Under the pieces are notes generated by a model, which saw only the letters and a list, made by a program, of their open reading frames with translations, was not told where the DNA came from and did no database searches. The translations under genes and the position numbers were made by a program. From assembly GCF_042665295.1 (NCBI RefSeq), contig NZ_JBHTCO010000004.1, positions 62,001 to 126,000 of the forward strand: a DNA stretch of 64,000 nucleotides, read 5' to 3'. This DNA is from Scopulibacillus_A cellulosilyticus (GTDB lineage Bacteria; Bacillota; Bacilli; Bacillales; Sporolactobacillaceae). Shown in pieces: positions 53,654-62,528 of this stretch (within the stretch, counting starts at the first letter, position 1; the number at the start of each line of letters is the position of its first letter).

Positions 53654-55087
53654 ATGGCAACAGTAAAGCTACCTAAGTTTTGGCAAGCATTACTGCCGAT
53701 GATTATTCTTCTTTTTACAGCGTTGATGTCAGGACTTAAATGGAAAGCAGGAATGGATATCCCTTTAGTGGTAGGAATTATAGCTGCTGCTATTTTGGGA
53801 ATTTTCCTTAAACATAAATGGTCTGATCTAGAAAAATTTATCATTGAAGGAATTTACAAAGGCATATTCCCTTGTTTACTACTTTTTATTATAGGGGCCA
53901 TCATTGCAACATGGATGCAAAGCGGCGTTATTCCTTCTTTAATCTATTATTCATTAAAACTAATTGATCCGCACATTTTTATTCCTATAGTGGGGTTAAC
54001 GACAGCTATTTTAAGTGTTTCGATAGGGAGTTCGTTTACAACCATTGCGACAATCGGGGTCGCCTTCATGGTAGTTGGGCAAGGCATGGGCTTTCCCCCT
54101 GCTTTAGTTGCGGGTGCTGTTATTTCCGGCTCCTATTTTGGGGATAAATTGTCACCTTTATCAGAGACAACAAACTTGGAGCCTGTAGTATGTGATACTG
54201 ATCTCATAAGTCATGTTAAGCATATGTTATGGGATACTATTCCAGCCTTATTTATTTCAATTGTTATTTACTATTTTGTAGGATTACATTATTCAACGAC
54301 TACTGCAAATCTGCATCACATCAAAAATATTATGAACGTATTAGAACATTCGTTCAATCTTAGCTCGTATTTACTTTTATTGCCAGTGTTAACAATTGTT
54401 TTAATTATAAAACGTTTTCCAATTCTTCCGACCCTTATATTTATTAGTGTCATTGGCGGCATTGTAGCCATGGTGGTTCAAGGCAATTCACTGACCCAAG
54501 TTATTTTAACTGTTACAAATGGATTTTCGTCCCATACAGGGTTAAATGATGTTGATTCCCTACTTAATCGCGGCGGACTTTTATCCATGTTAGATGTCAT
54601 TATGCTGATCATCTTGTCTACAGCATTGGGGGGAATCATGGATGGCATAGGAATATTTAAGGCCATTATTCAGCCAATCGTTCAGAAAGCACGCCGTACA
54701 GGTTCGCTCATTTTTTTAACAGTTGTTTCAACACTAATTGTTGGATTTGCCAGCGGTTCTCAACATCTTTCGATCATTCTTTCTGGACAAGGATTCACTA
54801 AAACCTATAAAGAGCGCGGTTTAGACACGAAAAATTTATCGCGTTGTGTTGCAGCAGGAGGGGCAGTCGGTATTAATCTCGTTCCATGGAGTGTAAATGC
54901 CTTTTTCGGATTAGCGATGCTTAAAGTAAATCCGATAGATTATATCCCATTCAGCTATTTTGTTATTCTAGTGCCGTTGATAAATATTATTTATGGATTT
55001 ACCGGATTTAGTATTGTTAAAATAGCCCCTGCAGCTAAAAATCCAAGTAAGGAGCCTGAACTTCAATACAGGGAAGAGAATATGTAA
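53654..55087 (+). CDS. NhaC-family Na+/H+ antiporter or acid antiporter
   Basis: A 477-residue membrane protein with ten or more helices. SVSIGSSFTTIATIGVAFM and GAVISGSYFGDKLSPLSETT are the family hallmarks. NhaC relatives exchange Na+ for H+ or malate for lactate, and some serve amino acids. Placed between the permease and the sulfatase genes, it may help uptake or export of an organic anion from the pathway. ATG 53654 is chosen, eight bases after AGAGG; ATG 53648 is too close. Confidence 0.88.
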   Translation: MATVKLPKFWQALLPMIILLFTALMSGLKWKAGMDIPLVVGIIAAAILGIFLKHKWSDLEKFIIEGIYKGIFPCLLLFIIGAIIATWMQSGVIPSLIYYSLKLIDPHIFIPIVGLTTAILSVSIGSSFTTIATIGVAFMVVGQGMGFPPALVAGAVISGSYFGDKLSPLSETTNLEPVVCDTDLISHVKHMLWDTIPALFISIVIYYFVGLHYSTTTANLHHIKNIMNVLEHSFNLSSYLLLLPVLTIVLIIKRFPILPTLIFISVIGGIVAMVVQGNSLTQVILTVTNGFSSHTGLNDVDSLLNRGGLLSMLDVIMLIILSTALGGIMDGIGIFKAIIQPIVQKARRTGSLIFLTVVSTLIVGFASGSQHLSIILSGQGFTKTYKERGLDTKNLSRCVAAGGAVGINLVPWSVNAFFGLAMLKVNPIDYIPFSYFVILVPLINIIYGFTGFSIVKIAPAAKNPSKEPELQYREENM

Positions 55088-55125
55088 TGACTTTTTACTT
55101 GGTAAAATACGGAATGCTTTCTATA

Positions 55126-55142
55126 AAAGCGATTATCGCTTT
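55126..55142. repeat. Short palindrome between nhaC-like and sulfatase genes
   Basis: AAAGCGAT and ATCGCTTT around a single T, followed by TATACTTTTC. It may be a weak terminator or a binding site in the 90-bp gap. Confidence 0.4.
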
Positions 55143-55177
55143 ATACTTTTCATATTATTGACAAGGAGGAATTTAAA

Positions 55178-56680
55178 ATGGCGTTAAATCAGCCTAACAT
55201 AATCATGATATCTTGTGATCATTTAAGAGCCGATTTTATGGGCTGTAGTGGTCACGAGTTGATTCAAACGCCTCATATTGACCGGTTAGCTAGAAAAGGG
55301 ATTCGTTTTACCCAAGCCTATTCAACGACACCGATATGCGTTCCAGCTCGCGGGATGATTATGACCGGGTTGGAGGGTCATGATTTGGGATTAACAACCT
55401 ACCATGAGGGTTTTCCAGTAAAAGAAACTTTACCGCAACAGTTACATGATGCAGGGTATCAGACATTAGCTGTTGGGAAAATGCATGTGTATCCTGAACG
55501 ATGTCATTATGGGTTTGATAATATGATACTTTGGGAAGAAGGCCGTCAAATTGGCAAGCCCTATGGCATGAATAAGGGATATGGTGACTATGAACAGTGG
55601 CTGGCTGAGCAGGGCTATCCTGGTATGGCTTTTACTCATGGTATGTCTATTAATGAATATAGTATGACGCCATGGAATCTTCCGGATTACTTACATCCAA
55701 CTGAATGGATTGGGTATCAAGCATGCAAGGAGATCAAACGGCGTGATTGGACAAGGCCATTATATATGTGGGCATCGTTCACAGCTCCGCACCCGCCTTT
55801 AGTACCGTTAATGAAAGATCTTTATCTTTATGACAGGGATGACATGCCAAGTCCGGTCATTGGCGATTGGGCAGATAAACATCCGGCTTTTCATCAATTG
55901 GAATTATCATTTGATGAACAAATGACCGATAAACAAATCGATTTAGCTTACCGCGCTTATTTCGCACTAGTAACTCAAGTAGACAGACAAATAAACAGAA
56001 TTATTGGAACCCTCCGTGAAGAGGGAATGCTTGAGAATACATGGTTTGTCTTTACTTCTGATCATGGGGACAATCTTGGAGACCATCATCTCTGGCAAAA
56101 ATCGAATTTTTTGAATGGTTCATGCCACATTCCATTAATTATTACGCCGCCATTGCGAGCAGAGGGGGATCAGTTGGATGAACTATTGGGACCGAATTGG
56201 GTGCCTGGAAAAGTTAACAACTCTGTCGTTGGCTTACAAGATATATTGCCAACCTTGTGTGATATTGCCGGCGCTGAAATACCAGACCATGTTAATGGAA
56301 AAAGTTTGTTACCGCTTGTAAAAGATCCAACAGATCGTGTTCGGGATACTATTCTTGGTGAGTATGGAAATACAGGAAGACGTTCGTTGATGTTAACAAA
56401 CAGTGAGTGGAAGTATATTTGGTATGAGGAAGATGGCTTCGAGTTACTTTTCAATATTCTAGACGATCCAAATGAAACCCGCAATCTTGCCTCAAAAGAA
56501 CTTAATATATTAGAAAAGTGGAGAAATAGGTTAATTGATATATTATCGAGGAGAGAAAACGATCCTGCAGTTAGTGGAAAACCCTTAGCGGGATCATCCA
56601 TTGGATATGAGCTTTCCTTAATTGAAAAAGAAAAAAGGATTAATACATATCCTTATTACCATCCTATGGGCTTACGGTAA
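55178..56680 (+). CDS. Type I sulfatase (alkaline phosphatase superfamily)
   Basis: A 500-residue cytosolic enzyme with no signal peptide. Metal ligands are visible in SCDHLRADF near the start and TSDHGDNLGDHHLW in the middle. The active-site motif is C54-V-P-A-R58, a variant of C-x-P-S-R, so the Cys must be changed to formylglycine, a job for the enzyme at 48780. It could hydrolyse an aryl sulfate; phosphonate or phosphodiester monoester hydrolases share the fold and cannot be excluded. AAGGAGGAA precedes the ATG, and a strong terminator follows. Confidence 0.92.
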   Translation: MALNQPNIIMISCDHLRADFMGCSGHELIQTPHIDRLARKGIRFTQAYSTTPICVPARGMIMTGLEGHDLGLTTYHEGFPVKETLPQQLHDAGYQTLAVGKMHVYPERCHYGFDNMILWEEGRQIGKPYGMNKGYGDYEQWLAEQGYPGMAFTHGMSINEYSMTPWNLPDYLHPTEWIGYQACKEIKRRDWTRPLYMWASFTAPHPPLVPLMKDLYLYDRDDMPSPVIGDWADKHPAFHQLELSFDEQMTDKQIDLAYRAYFALVTQVDRQINRIIGTLREEGMLENTWFVFTSDHGDNLGDHHLWQKSNFLNGSCHIPLIITPPLRAEGDQLDELLGPNWVPGKVNNSVVGLQDILPTLCDIAGAEIPDHVNGKSLLPLVKDPTDRVRDTILGEYGNTGRRSLMLTNSEWKYIWYEEDGFELLFNILDDPNETRNLASKELNILEKWRNRLIDILSRRENDPAVSGKPLAGSSIGYELSLIEKEKRINTYPYYHPMGLR

Positions 56681-56710
56681 ATAAAAATGATATATAATCG
56701 GCTTTCTTTT

Positions 56711-56748
56711 TAGGCGTAACTTGTAAAATGATAGTTACGCCTATTTTT
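56711..56748 (+). terminator. Terminator after the sulfatase gene
   Basis: TAGGCGTAACT (56711-56721) pairs with AGTTACGCCTA (56733-56743) with an 11-nt loop, then TTTTTATTT. It separates the kynU unit from the nbaC unit. Confidence 0.93.
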
Positions 56749-56773
56749 ATTTATAGATTCATTAAAAATAATA

Positions 56774-56802
56774 TTGACACCATGTCATATTTCTGTTAAA
56801 TT
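56774..56802 (+). promoter_or_regulatory. nbaC operon promoter with TGAC-N5-GTCA operator
   Basis: TTGACA (56774-56779), 17 bp, TAAATT (56797-56802). TGAC-ACCAT-GTCA (56775-56787) covers the -35 box, as at kynU. The leader to nbaC would be about 370 nt, AT-rich, with a palindrome at 56980 and a cre-like site at 57135; no gene is seen in it. Confidence 0.7.
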
Positions 56803-56979
56803 ATAATTAATTTCAGAATATATTAATGATTAATAATTGAGGGGATGATAAGATAATTTTACAGTTTATGATTAAAAATCTTAATGAATGGTCGATTTTA
56901 AAAAACAAAGCAGTTTAATATGTTAACTTTTTTCTTTAAGAAACATTTACTAAAAGACTTTTAACAAAAAATTTTAAGA

Positions 56980-56996
56980 ATTTCATATTATGAAAT
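56980..56996. promoter_or_regulatory. Perfect palindrome in the nbaC leader
   Basis: ATTTCATA and TATGAAAT around one T. Perhaps a second operator for another regulator, or a promoter-proximal site. No known motif assigned. Confidence 0.45.
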
Positions 56997-57134
56997 AACC
57001 ATATTGAATAAGATTTTCTTATTTAATATAGTTTCATATGTAGGTAATATCTTAATAAAATGACGAATTCGAAGTACTAAATGTAAAGCAGTATCGTTCC
57101 TTTAAATCTTAATAGCAATTTTAATAGGCAATGG

Positions 57135-57150
57135 TTGTAAGCGCTTAATA
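57135..57150 (+). promoter_or_regulatory. cre-like site before nbaC
   Basis: TTGTAAGCGCTTAATA matches the core of the CcpA site (TGNAANCGNWWNCA) except at the last CA. It lies 28 bp before the start codon, downstream of the promoter, where CcpA can act as a roadblock. Confidence 0.45.
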
Positions 57151-57177
57151 AAATGTATTTTTTAAGGAGGATAACAA

Positions 57178-57732
57178 ATGGCTTTGAAATCTGGGGAAGT
57201 TCAATTAAATTCTAGGGTGCTAAACTTGATGAAAACGATTGAGGACAATAAGGACTTGTTGAAACCGCCTGTCAATAATAAAGTGCTTTGGGAAGATTCG
57301 CAATTTATTGTCATGCTGGTTGGCGGGCCGAATAAACGGCGTGATTTTCATGTCAATCCGACAGATGAATTTTTCTATCAAATTAAAGGGAACTGCTATG
57401 TGGAATGTATTAACGACAATGGTGAACGTGAAGTAGTAACCGTCGGTGAAGGGGATATGTTCATGCTTCCGGCAAACGTTCCGCATTCCCCTCATCGTAC
57501 AGCTAATTCTTACGGTATTGTTACAGAAATTAAAAGAGGCAAAGATGAACTTGAAAGCGTTGTCTGGTATTGCGACAAATGCAATCAAGAAATGTTCCGT
57601 AAAACATTGCAAATATCGAATATCGAAACCCAATTGAAAGCTGTTATTGAACAATTTAATGGTGATGAAGGACTCAGAACATGTGACAAATGCGGTCATC
57701 AAATGCCTGAAGAAGTGAGGGAGTGGAAATGA
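57178..57732 (+). CDS. nbaC: 3-hydroxyanthranilate 3,4-dioxygenase
   Basis: A 184-residue cupin dioxygenase that opens 3-hydroxyanthranilate to 2-amino-3-carboxymuconate semialdehyde. Fe(II) ligands are H58 and E64 (DFHVNPTDEFFY) and H103 (NVPHSPHR). The C-terminal rubredoxin-like iron site of bacterial enzymes is complete: C132/C135 in YCDKCNQ and C169/C172 in CDKCGHQ. AAGGAGGA precedes the ATG. Its stop codon overlaps the start of the decarboxylase gene (ATGA). Confidence 0.97.
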   Translation: MALKSGEVQLNSRVLNLMKTIEDNKDLLKPPVNNKVLWEDSQFIVMLVGGPNKRRDFHVNPTDEFFYQIKGNCYVECINDNGEREVVTVGEGDMFMLPANVPHSPHRTANSYGIVTEIKRGKDELESVVWYCDKCNQEMFRKTLQISNIETQLKAVIEQFNGDEGLRTCDKCGHQMPEEVREWK

Positions 57733-58784
57733 GGGTAGATTTTCATACTCATATCATTCCTGAGGATTTACCCGATTTCACCCAAAAATACGGACAAGAC
57801 CGCTGGCCGTTAATGCATCGGACATGCGCATGCGGCGCTAACATAATGGTTGGTGGAAAGGTATTCCGGGAGGTGACTGACCAAGTTTGGAGTCCGGAAA
57901 AAAGGATCTATGATATGGACCGCGAAGGTGTTGACATTCAAGTGATTTCTCCGATTCCAGTCACTTTTTCATACTGGGCCCCTGCAGATGCTGCTTTAGC
58001 TATGTCACGGATTCAAAACGATTTTATTTCAGAAACAGTCAAGGGGAATCCAACCCGGTTTATCGGCTTAGGAACAGTACCTTTGCAAGACGCTCAAACC
58101 GCAATTAAGGAAATGGATCGCTGTGTACACGAGTTGAACTTACACGGCATTGAGATCGGTACAAATGTTAATGGCAATAATCTGGATTCTCCGGAATTGA
58201 TTGAATTCTTTGAGATGGCGGAAAAATGGGAAGTCCCTTTATTTATTCATCCTTGGGAAACAATGGCAAGGGATCGGACACCGCGCCACAATTTCATGTA
58301 CACAATCGGCATGCCAAGCGAAACAGCTCTTGCAGCCGCAAGTCTCATTTGGAGCGGTATCATGGAGAAATTTCCAAAACTTAAAGTCAGCTTTGCCCAT
58401 GGCGGCGGATCGTTCCCTTATATCCTGCCCCGCTTAGATAAAGGCTGGGAGGTTTGGCCACATTTGAGATTAACGACACATCCGCCAAGCCACTATGCGA
58501 GGAACTTCTATTTTGACTCGCTTAACTATGATCCTTTAAACATTAAATACTTAATTGATCGGTTTGGCCATGACCGCATTATGCAAGGTTCTGATTATCC
58601 TTTCCTATTAAGGGAAATACCGCCGGGTAAAGTCATTGATGATGCATTGGACCTTTCTGAAGAACAAAAGAAACTCATTTTAGGTGAAAATGCTCTGAGA
58701 TTTTTAAATGTAAAGGGGAAAAAGAATAAAAATGAAGGAAACGCTCGCGACACCCGAAGAGAAACTGCAAAGTCTGGGAATTGA
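57729..58784 (+). CDS. nbaD: 2-amino-3-carboxymuconate 6-semialdehyde decarboxylase (ACMSD)
   Basis: A 351-residue amidohydrolase-fold, zinc-dependent decarboxylase. The N-terminus has DFHTHIIPE with the first two Zn ligands; FIHPWE and FAHGGGSFPY supply His residues, and GSDYPFLLRE the catalytic Asp. It removes CO2 to give 2-aminomuconate semialdehyde, diverting flow from quinolinate and NAD synthesis. ATG 57729 overlaps the nbaC stop by four bases and follows GAGGGAG; the ATG six bases earlier is less well spaced. Its 3' end overlaps the next gene by 53 bp. Confidence 0.95.
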   Translation: MRVDFHTHIIPEDLPDFTQKYGQDRWPLMHRTCACGANIMVGGKVFREVTDQVWSPEKRIYDMDREGVDIQVISPIPVTFSYWAPADAALAMSRIQNDFISETVKGNPTRFIGLGTVPLQDAQTAIKEMDRCVHELNLHGIEIGTNVNGNNLDSPELIEFFEMAEKWEVPLFIHPWETMARDRTPRHNFMYTIGMPSETALAAASLIWSGIMEKFPKLKVSFAHGGGSFPYILPRLDKGWEVWPHLRLTTHPPSHYARNFYFDSLNYDPLNIKYLIDRFGHDRIMQGSDYPFLLREIPPGKVIDDALDLSEEQKKLILGENALRFLNVKGKKNKNEGNARDTRRETAKSGN

Positions 58785-59193
58785 TTTATCACACGTCCGG
58801 CCTGCTGTGGGGAATTATGTCAGTCATGTCCGAACAGGAAATTTAATTTTCACATCCGGTCAAGGCGTCGATGAGTTTCATGGGAAACTTGGCCGTGATT
58901 TAACAGTTGAGGAAGGTTATAAGGCCAGCCGTCAATCCATGATCAACTTGCTTAAAGTCCTTAAATCTGAATTGGGAGAACTGAGCAAAGTGAAACGGGT
59001 TGTTAAAATATTGGGATTCGTTAACAGCACCGAAGACTTTACCGACCAGCCAAAGGTTATGAACGGTGCGTCCGACCTGTTAGTTGAGGTTTTCGGAGAA
59101 AAAGGTAAACACGGCAGATCCGCTGTCGGCATGGCCCAACTGCCAAATAATACGGCGATTGAAATAGAAATGATTGTTGAAGTCGAAGATTAA
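58732..59193 (+). CDS. nbaF: 2-aminomuconate deaminase, RidA family
   Basis: A 153-residue RidA/YjgF-type protein. The usual core is present (GNLIFTSGQGVDEFHGKLG, then GRSAVGMAQLPNNTAIEIEM with the conserved Arg that binds the carboxylate). In this pathway such a protein hydrolyses 2-aminomuconate to 4-oxalocrotonate and ammonia. It overlaps nbaD by 53 bp in another frame, an unusually long overlap, but the start MKETLATPEEKLQ is needed to give a full-length protein. AGGGG lies about twelve bases before. Confidence 0.9.
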   Translation: MKETLATPEEKLQSLGIDLSHVRPAVGNYVSHVRTGNLIFTSGQGVDEFHGKLGRDLTVEEGYKASRQSMINLLKVLKSELGELSKVKRVVKILGFVNSTEDFTDQPKVMNGASDLLVEVFGEKGKHGRSAVGMAQLPNNTAIEIEMIVEVED

Positions 59194-59207
59194 GGAAGGT
59201 GTGCATT

Positions 59208-60677
59208 GTGAATAAAGAAACACTAATCGGAAAAGCAAAAGTAAAAGATGCCAAACTTTTCATTGATGGAGACTATGTTGATGCCATTTCAGGAGAAACC
59301 TTCGATACGCTTAATCCTGCAACAAATGAAAAACTTGCTTCAGTAGCCAACGGCAGTGATGCAGATGCGAAACGTGCGATTGAGACAGCGCAGCGGACAT
59401 TCGAAAGCGGCGTATGGAGCAAAATGCCTGTTGAAGAAAGATCGAACATTCTTTGTAAAATGTCTGACTTAATCTTGGAAAGGGTTGATGAACTGGCCTT
59501 AGTCGAAACCCTTGATGTAGGCAAGCCAATTAAAGAAAGCCGCGGCTTTGACATCCCGCGCGCAGCACAAAACTTCCGCTTTTTTGCAGAAATGGCCAAA
59601 TACGTGGTTCATGAACACTATGACCAGCATCATGTGATGTCATATGCCAAATATGCACCGGCAGGCGTGACAAGCTTAATTATTCCATGGAACTTGCCAT
59701 TTATGCAATTGACATGGAAAGCTTCTGCTGCTTTGGCTTCAGGCAATACAGTTGTTGTTAAACCGGCATCCTACACCCCGCTAAGTGCGGTCATGCTTGG
59801 AGAAATTGCCAACGAAGCGGGATTGCCGCCGGGTGTTTTAAATATTTTAACGGGTCCAGGCAGTACGGTCGGTACAGCAATGGCAACGCATCCATTTGTC
59901 CGCCGTATTTCATTTGTTGGCGAAAGCAATACCGGAAAAATGGTGATGAAAAATGCATCGGAGAATTTAATCCCTGTTTCATTAGAATTAGGCGGTAAAT
60001 CAGCAAACATTATATTTGAAGACGCCGACTTAGATGAAGCGGTGAAAGGTTCACTTGACGCCATCTATCGCAACCAAGGACAAATTTGTCTGGCAGGGTC
60101 ACGGATACTTGTGCAGGAAAGCATTTATGATCAATTCTTAGATAAGTTTACAGCAGCCGTTAAGAAGATAAAAGTCGGCGACCCGACCGATGAGAAAACG
60201 GATATGGGTGCCCTTGTATCAAAGAGTCATCTTGAATCAGTTGATCAATATGTGCAAATCGGGTTAGAGGAAGGAGCTAAGCTTGCTCTTGGCGGAAAGA
60301 GAGTAGAGGGGCTTAAAAATGGCAACTTTTACGAGCCAACTGTTCTCTATGATGTTGATAACAAGATGAGGGTCGCTCAAGAAGAGATCTTTGGTCCTGT
60401 TCCTGTCATTATTCCTTTTAAGGAGGAAGAAGATGCGATCCGGATTGCTAATGACTCCATCTATGGCTTAGCTGGTGTTGTTTGGACAAATGACTTAAGA
60501 CGTGCACAACGGGTGACTTCAGAAGTAAACTCCGGACTGCTTTGGGTTAATTGCTGGTACATTCGTGATTTAAGAACACCGTTTGGCGGGGCAAAAGCAA
60601 GCGGTATCGGACGTGAAGGCGGCCGCCACAGCTTTGAATTCTATACAGAAGCAAAAACAGTCACAATGAAACTTTAA
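59208..60677 (+). CDS. nbaE: 2-aminomuconate 6-semialdehyde dehydrogenase
   Basis: A 489-residue NAD-dependent aldehyde dehydrogenase. IIPWNLPFMQLTWK and KPASYTPLSA bind cofactor, SLELGGKSANI holds the base Glu and NQGQICLAGSR the catalytic Cys (C294). It oxidises 2-aminomuconate semialdehyde to 2-aminomuconate; the assignment over other ALDHs comes from its place between deaminase and hydratase genes. GTG 59208 follows AAGGAAGG by seven bases. A copy of the hairpin repeat follows the stop. Confidence 0.93.
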   Translation: MNKETLIGKAKVKDAKLFIDGDYVDAISGETFDTLNPATNEKLASVANGSDADAKRAIETAQRTFESGVWSKMPVEERSNILCKMSDLILERVDELALVETLDVGKPIKESRGFDIPRAAQNFRFFAEMAKYVVHEHYDQHHVMSYAKYAPAGVTSLIIPWNLPFMQLTWKASAALASGNTVVVKPASYTPLSAVMLGEIANEAGLPPGVLNILTGPGSTVGTAMATHPFVRRISFVGESNTGKMVMKNASENLIPVSLELGGKSANIIFEDADLDEAVKGSLDAIYRNQGQICLAGSRILVQESIYDQFLDKFTAAVKKIKVGDPTDEKTDMGALVSKSHLESVDQYVQIGLEEGAKLALGGKRVEGLKNGNFYEPTVLYDVDNKMRVAQEEIFGPVPVIIPFKEEEDAIRIANDSIYGLAGVVWTNDLRRAQRVTSEVNSGLLWVNCWYIRDLRTPFGGAKASGIGREGGRHSFEFYTEAKTVTMKL

Positions 60678-60680
60678 TAA

Positions 60681-60740
60681 ATTAAGACTTCCATCAGTGG
60701 GGTACCAAGAAAAACCCCCACTAATGGAAGATTAGCTTTA
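60681..60740 (+). repeat. Dispersed hairpin repeat, copy C
   Basis: CTTCCATCAGTGGGG (60688-60702) and CCCCACTAATGGAAG (60716-60730) form a 15-bp stem with one mismatch. The left arm is identical to copy B. It lies between nbaE and the hydratase gene inside an operon. There is no T tract, so it is not a simple terminator. Confidence 0.8.
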
Positions 60741-60816
60741 TAGTGAATTTCTAAGACGATTAAATTGTATGAAGCAATACATATCGTTTGATGGATTGAA
60801 CAGGGAGGGACTAGGT

Positions 60817-61599
60817 TTGAGTACAAAAATAGAAGAACTTGCAAGTTTCCTGGTACATGCAGAAGAAACGGGACAAGGGATTGAGCCGTTAACTGATAGA
60901 TATCCCGATTTAAGTACCGGAGAGGCCTATCAAATTCAGCTCGTTAACATTCAAAAAAAGATAGATGCCGGTCAACGAATCGTAGGGAAGAAAATAGGCC
61001 TGACATCTTTACCGATGCAGCAATTGTTAGGCGTTAACGAACCGGATTATGGTCACTTACTGGACGGTATGGTTGTGGAAAACGGCGGGGAAATTCCCTT
61101 CGGCCGGGTGATGCAGCCAAAAGTTGAGGGAGAGATTGCCTTTGTATTAAAAAAGGATCTTCAAGGACCAAATGTCACAACCCTTGATGTACTAAAGGCG
61201 ACGGACTTTGTCCTGCCTGTCTTAGAAATTGTCGACAGCCGGGTTGACAATTGGAAGATTAAATTGCCGGACACGGTTGCCGACAATGCGTCCAGCAGCT
61301 TTTTTGTTCTTGGTGATAGGCCGATACCGACAGATAAAGTTGATCTAGCGCAGTTAGGTATGATTCTGTACAAAAATGATGAGATCGTAAACACTGGGGC
61401 AGGCGCCGCGGCTTTGGGGCATCCAGCCAATTGTGTCGCTTGGCTTGCCAATAAGATGAGTGAATTTGATATTAGTTTAAGAGCGGGGGAAGTGATCCTG
61501 TCGGGTGCCTTATCAGCAGCGGTCGTAGCCGAACCGGGAGACAGTTTTCGGGCAAAGCTCGCTCATTTAGGAGAAGTCAGTGTACGATTTACACGTTAA
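60817..61599 (+). CDS. nbaH: 2-oxopent-4-enoate hydratase
   Basis: A 260-residue MhpD/XylJ-family lyase adding water to 2-hydroxypenta-2,4-dienoate to give 4-hydroxy-2-oxovalerate. Typical stretches are VGKKIGLTSLPMQQLLGVNE, the metal-binding VEGEIAFVL, LPVLEIVDSRVDNWK and TVADNASSSFFVLG. Its paralogue at 63560 is the decarboxylase. The TTG at 60817 lies eight bases after GGGAGG; ATG 60769 would add 16 residues with no ribosome site. Confidence 0.92.
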   Translation: MSTKIEELASFLVHAEETGQGIEPLTDRYPDLSTGEAYQIQLVNIQKKIDAGQRIVGKKIGLTSLPMQQLLGVNEPDYGHLLDGMVVENGGEIPFGRVMQPKVEGEIAFVLKKDLQGPNVTTLDVLKATDFVLPVLEIVDSRVDNWKIKLPDTVADNASSSFFVLGDRPIPTDKVDLAQLGMILYKNDEIVNTGAGAAALGHPANCVAWLANKMSEFDISLRAGEVILSGALSAAVVAEPGDSFRAKLAHLGEVSVRFTR

Positions 61600-61618
61600 T
61601 TGAGGGGAATGATCATAA

Positions 61619-62500
61619 ATGGCAAAATTGAAAGTTGGCATCATTGGTTCCGGCAATATCGGCACGGACTTAATGATTAAATTGCGCCGTTCCGATGGAC
61701 TGGAATTGACAACAATGATTGGCATTGACTCTGAGTCAGATGGTTTAAGACGCGCAAAAGAATTGGGCTATGAGACTTTTGATAACGGGATAGACGGATT
61801 TATGGCGCATCCGGAACTGGCGGATATTCTTTTCGATGCGACTTCGGCGAAAGCCCATCTGTACCATGCAAAGGTTTTAAAAGAAGCTGGGAAAAAAGTT
61901 TTGGATTTGACACCGGCTGCGGTCGGACCGTTTGTGGTGCCCTCTGTGAATCTCGGAGAGCATATGGATGAACCAAATATTAATATGATCACTTGCGGCG
62001 GACAAGCAACGATTCCGATCGTTCATGCCATTAACAAGATAAGCCCTGTCGAATATGCGGAGATTGTAGCAACCATCTCAAGTAAAAGTGCAGGTCCCGG
62101 AACCCGGGCAAATATTGACGAGTTTACGGAGACAACATCAAAAGGGATCGAAGAAATCGGCGGGGCAAAGAAAGGAAAAGCGATTATAATCCTTAACCCA
62201 GCCGAACCGCCGATTCTGATGCGTGATACCGTGTACTGTCTCGTAAAAGAAGGCACGCTGAACAAGGCGGTCATCGAACAGTCTATTCAAAATATGGTGC
62301 AAACTGTCCAGGCATATGTACCGGGATATCGTTTGCGTACGCTGCCTATTTTTGAGGGCAATAAAGTGACTGTATTTGTTGAAGTAGAAGGAGCGGGGGA
62401 CTACCTCCCTAAATACTCCGGTAATTTAGATATTATGACCTCTTCAGCTGTTAAAGTGGCTGAAGAACTTGCCAAACATCAATTAGTGCAAAAGGCTTAA
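61619..62500 (+). CDS. nbaJ: Acetaldehyde dehydrogenase (acylating)
   Basis: A 293-residue DmpF/MhpF-type enzyme forming acetyl-CoA from acetaldehyde, CoA and NAD. Rossmann start VGIIGSGNIGTDLMIKL, catalytic Cys in MITCGGQATIPIVHA, and SSKSAGPGTRANIDEFTETT. It normally forms a channelling complex with the aldolase encoded next. GAGGGG lies eleven bases before the ATG. Confidence 0.96.
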   Translation: MAKLKVGIIGSGNIGTDLMIKLRRSDGLELTTMIGIDSESDGLRRAKELGYETFDNGIDGFMAHPELADILFDATSAKAHLYHAKVLKEAGKKVLDLTPAAVGPFVVPSVNLGEHMDEPNINMITCGGQATIPIVHAINKISPVEYAEIVATISSKSAGPGTRANIDEFTETTSKGIEEIGGAKKGKAIIILNPAEPPILMRDTVYCLVKEGTLNKAVIEQSIQNMVQTVQAYVPGYRLRTLPIFEGNKVTVFVEVEGAGDYLPKYSGNLDIMTSSAVKVAEELAKHQLVQKA

Positions 62501-62528
62501 TGAACAAGTTGCGGAAAGGAGAATAAAA

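Noticed and set aside
57220..57702. Long antisense frame of 160 codons within the dioxygenase gene
   Set aside because: Mirror of a strongly coding sequence; the sense frame has all iron ligands and Cys motifs.
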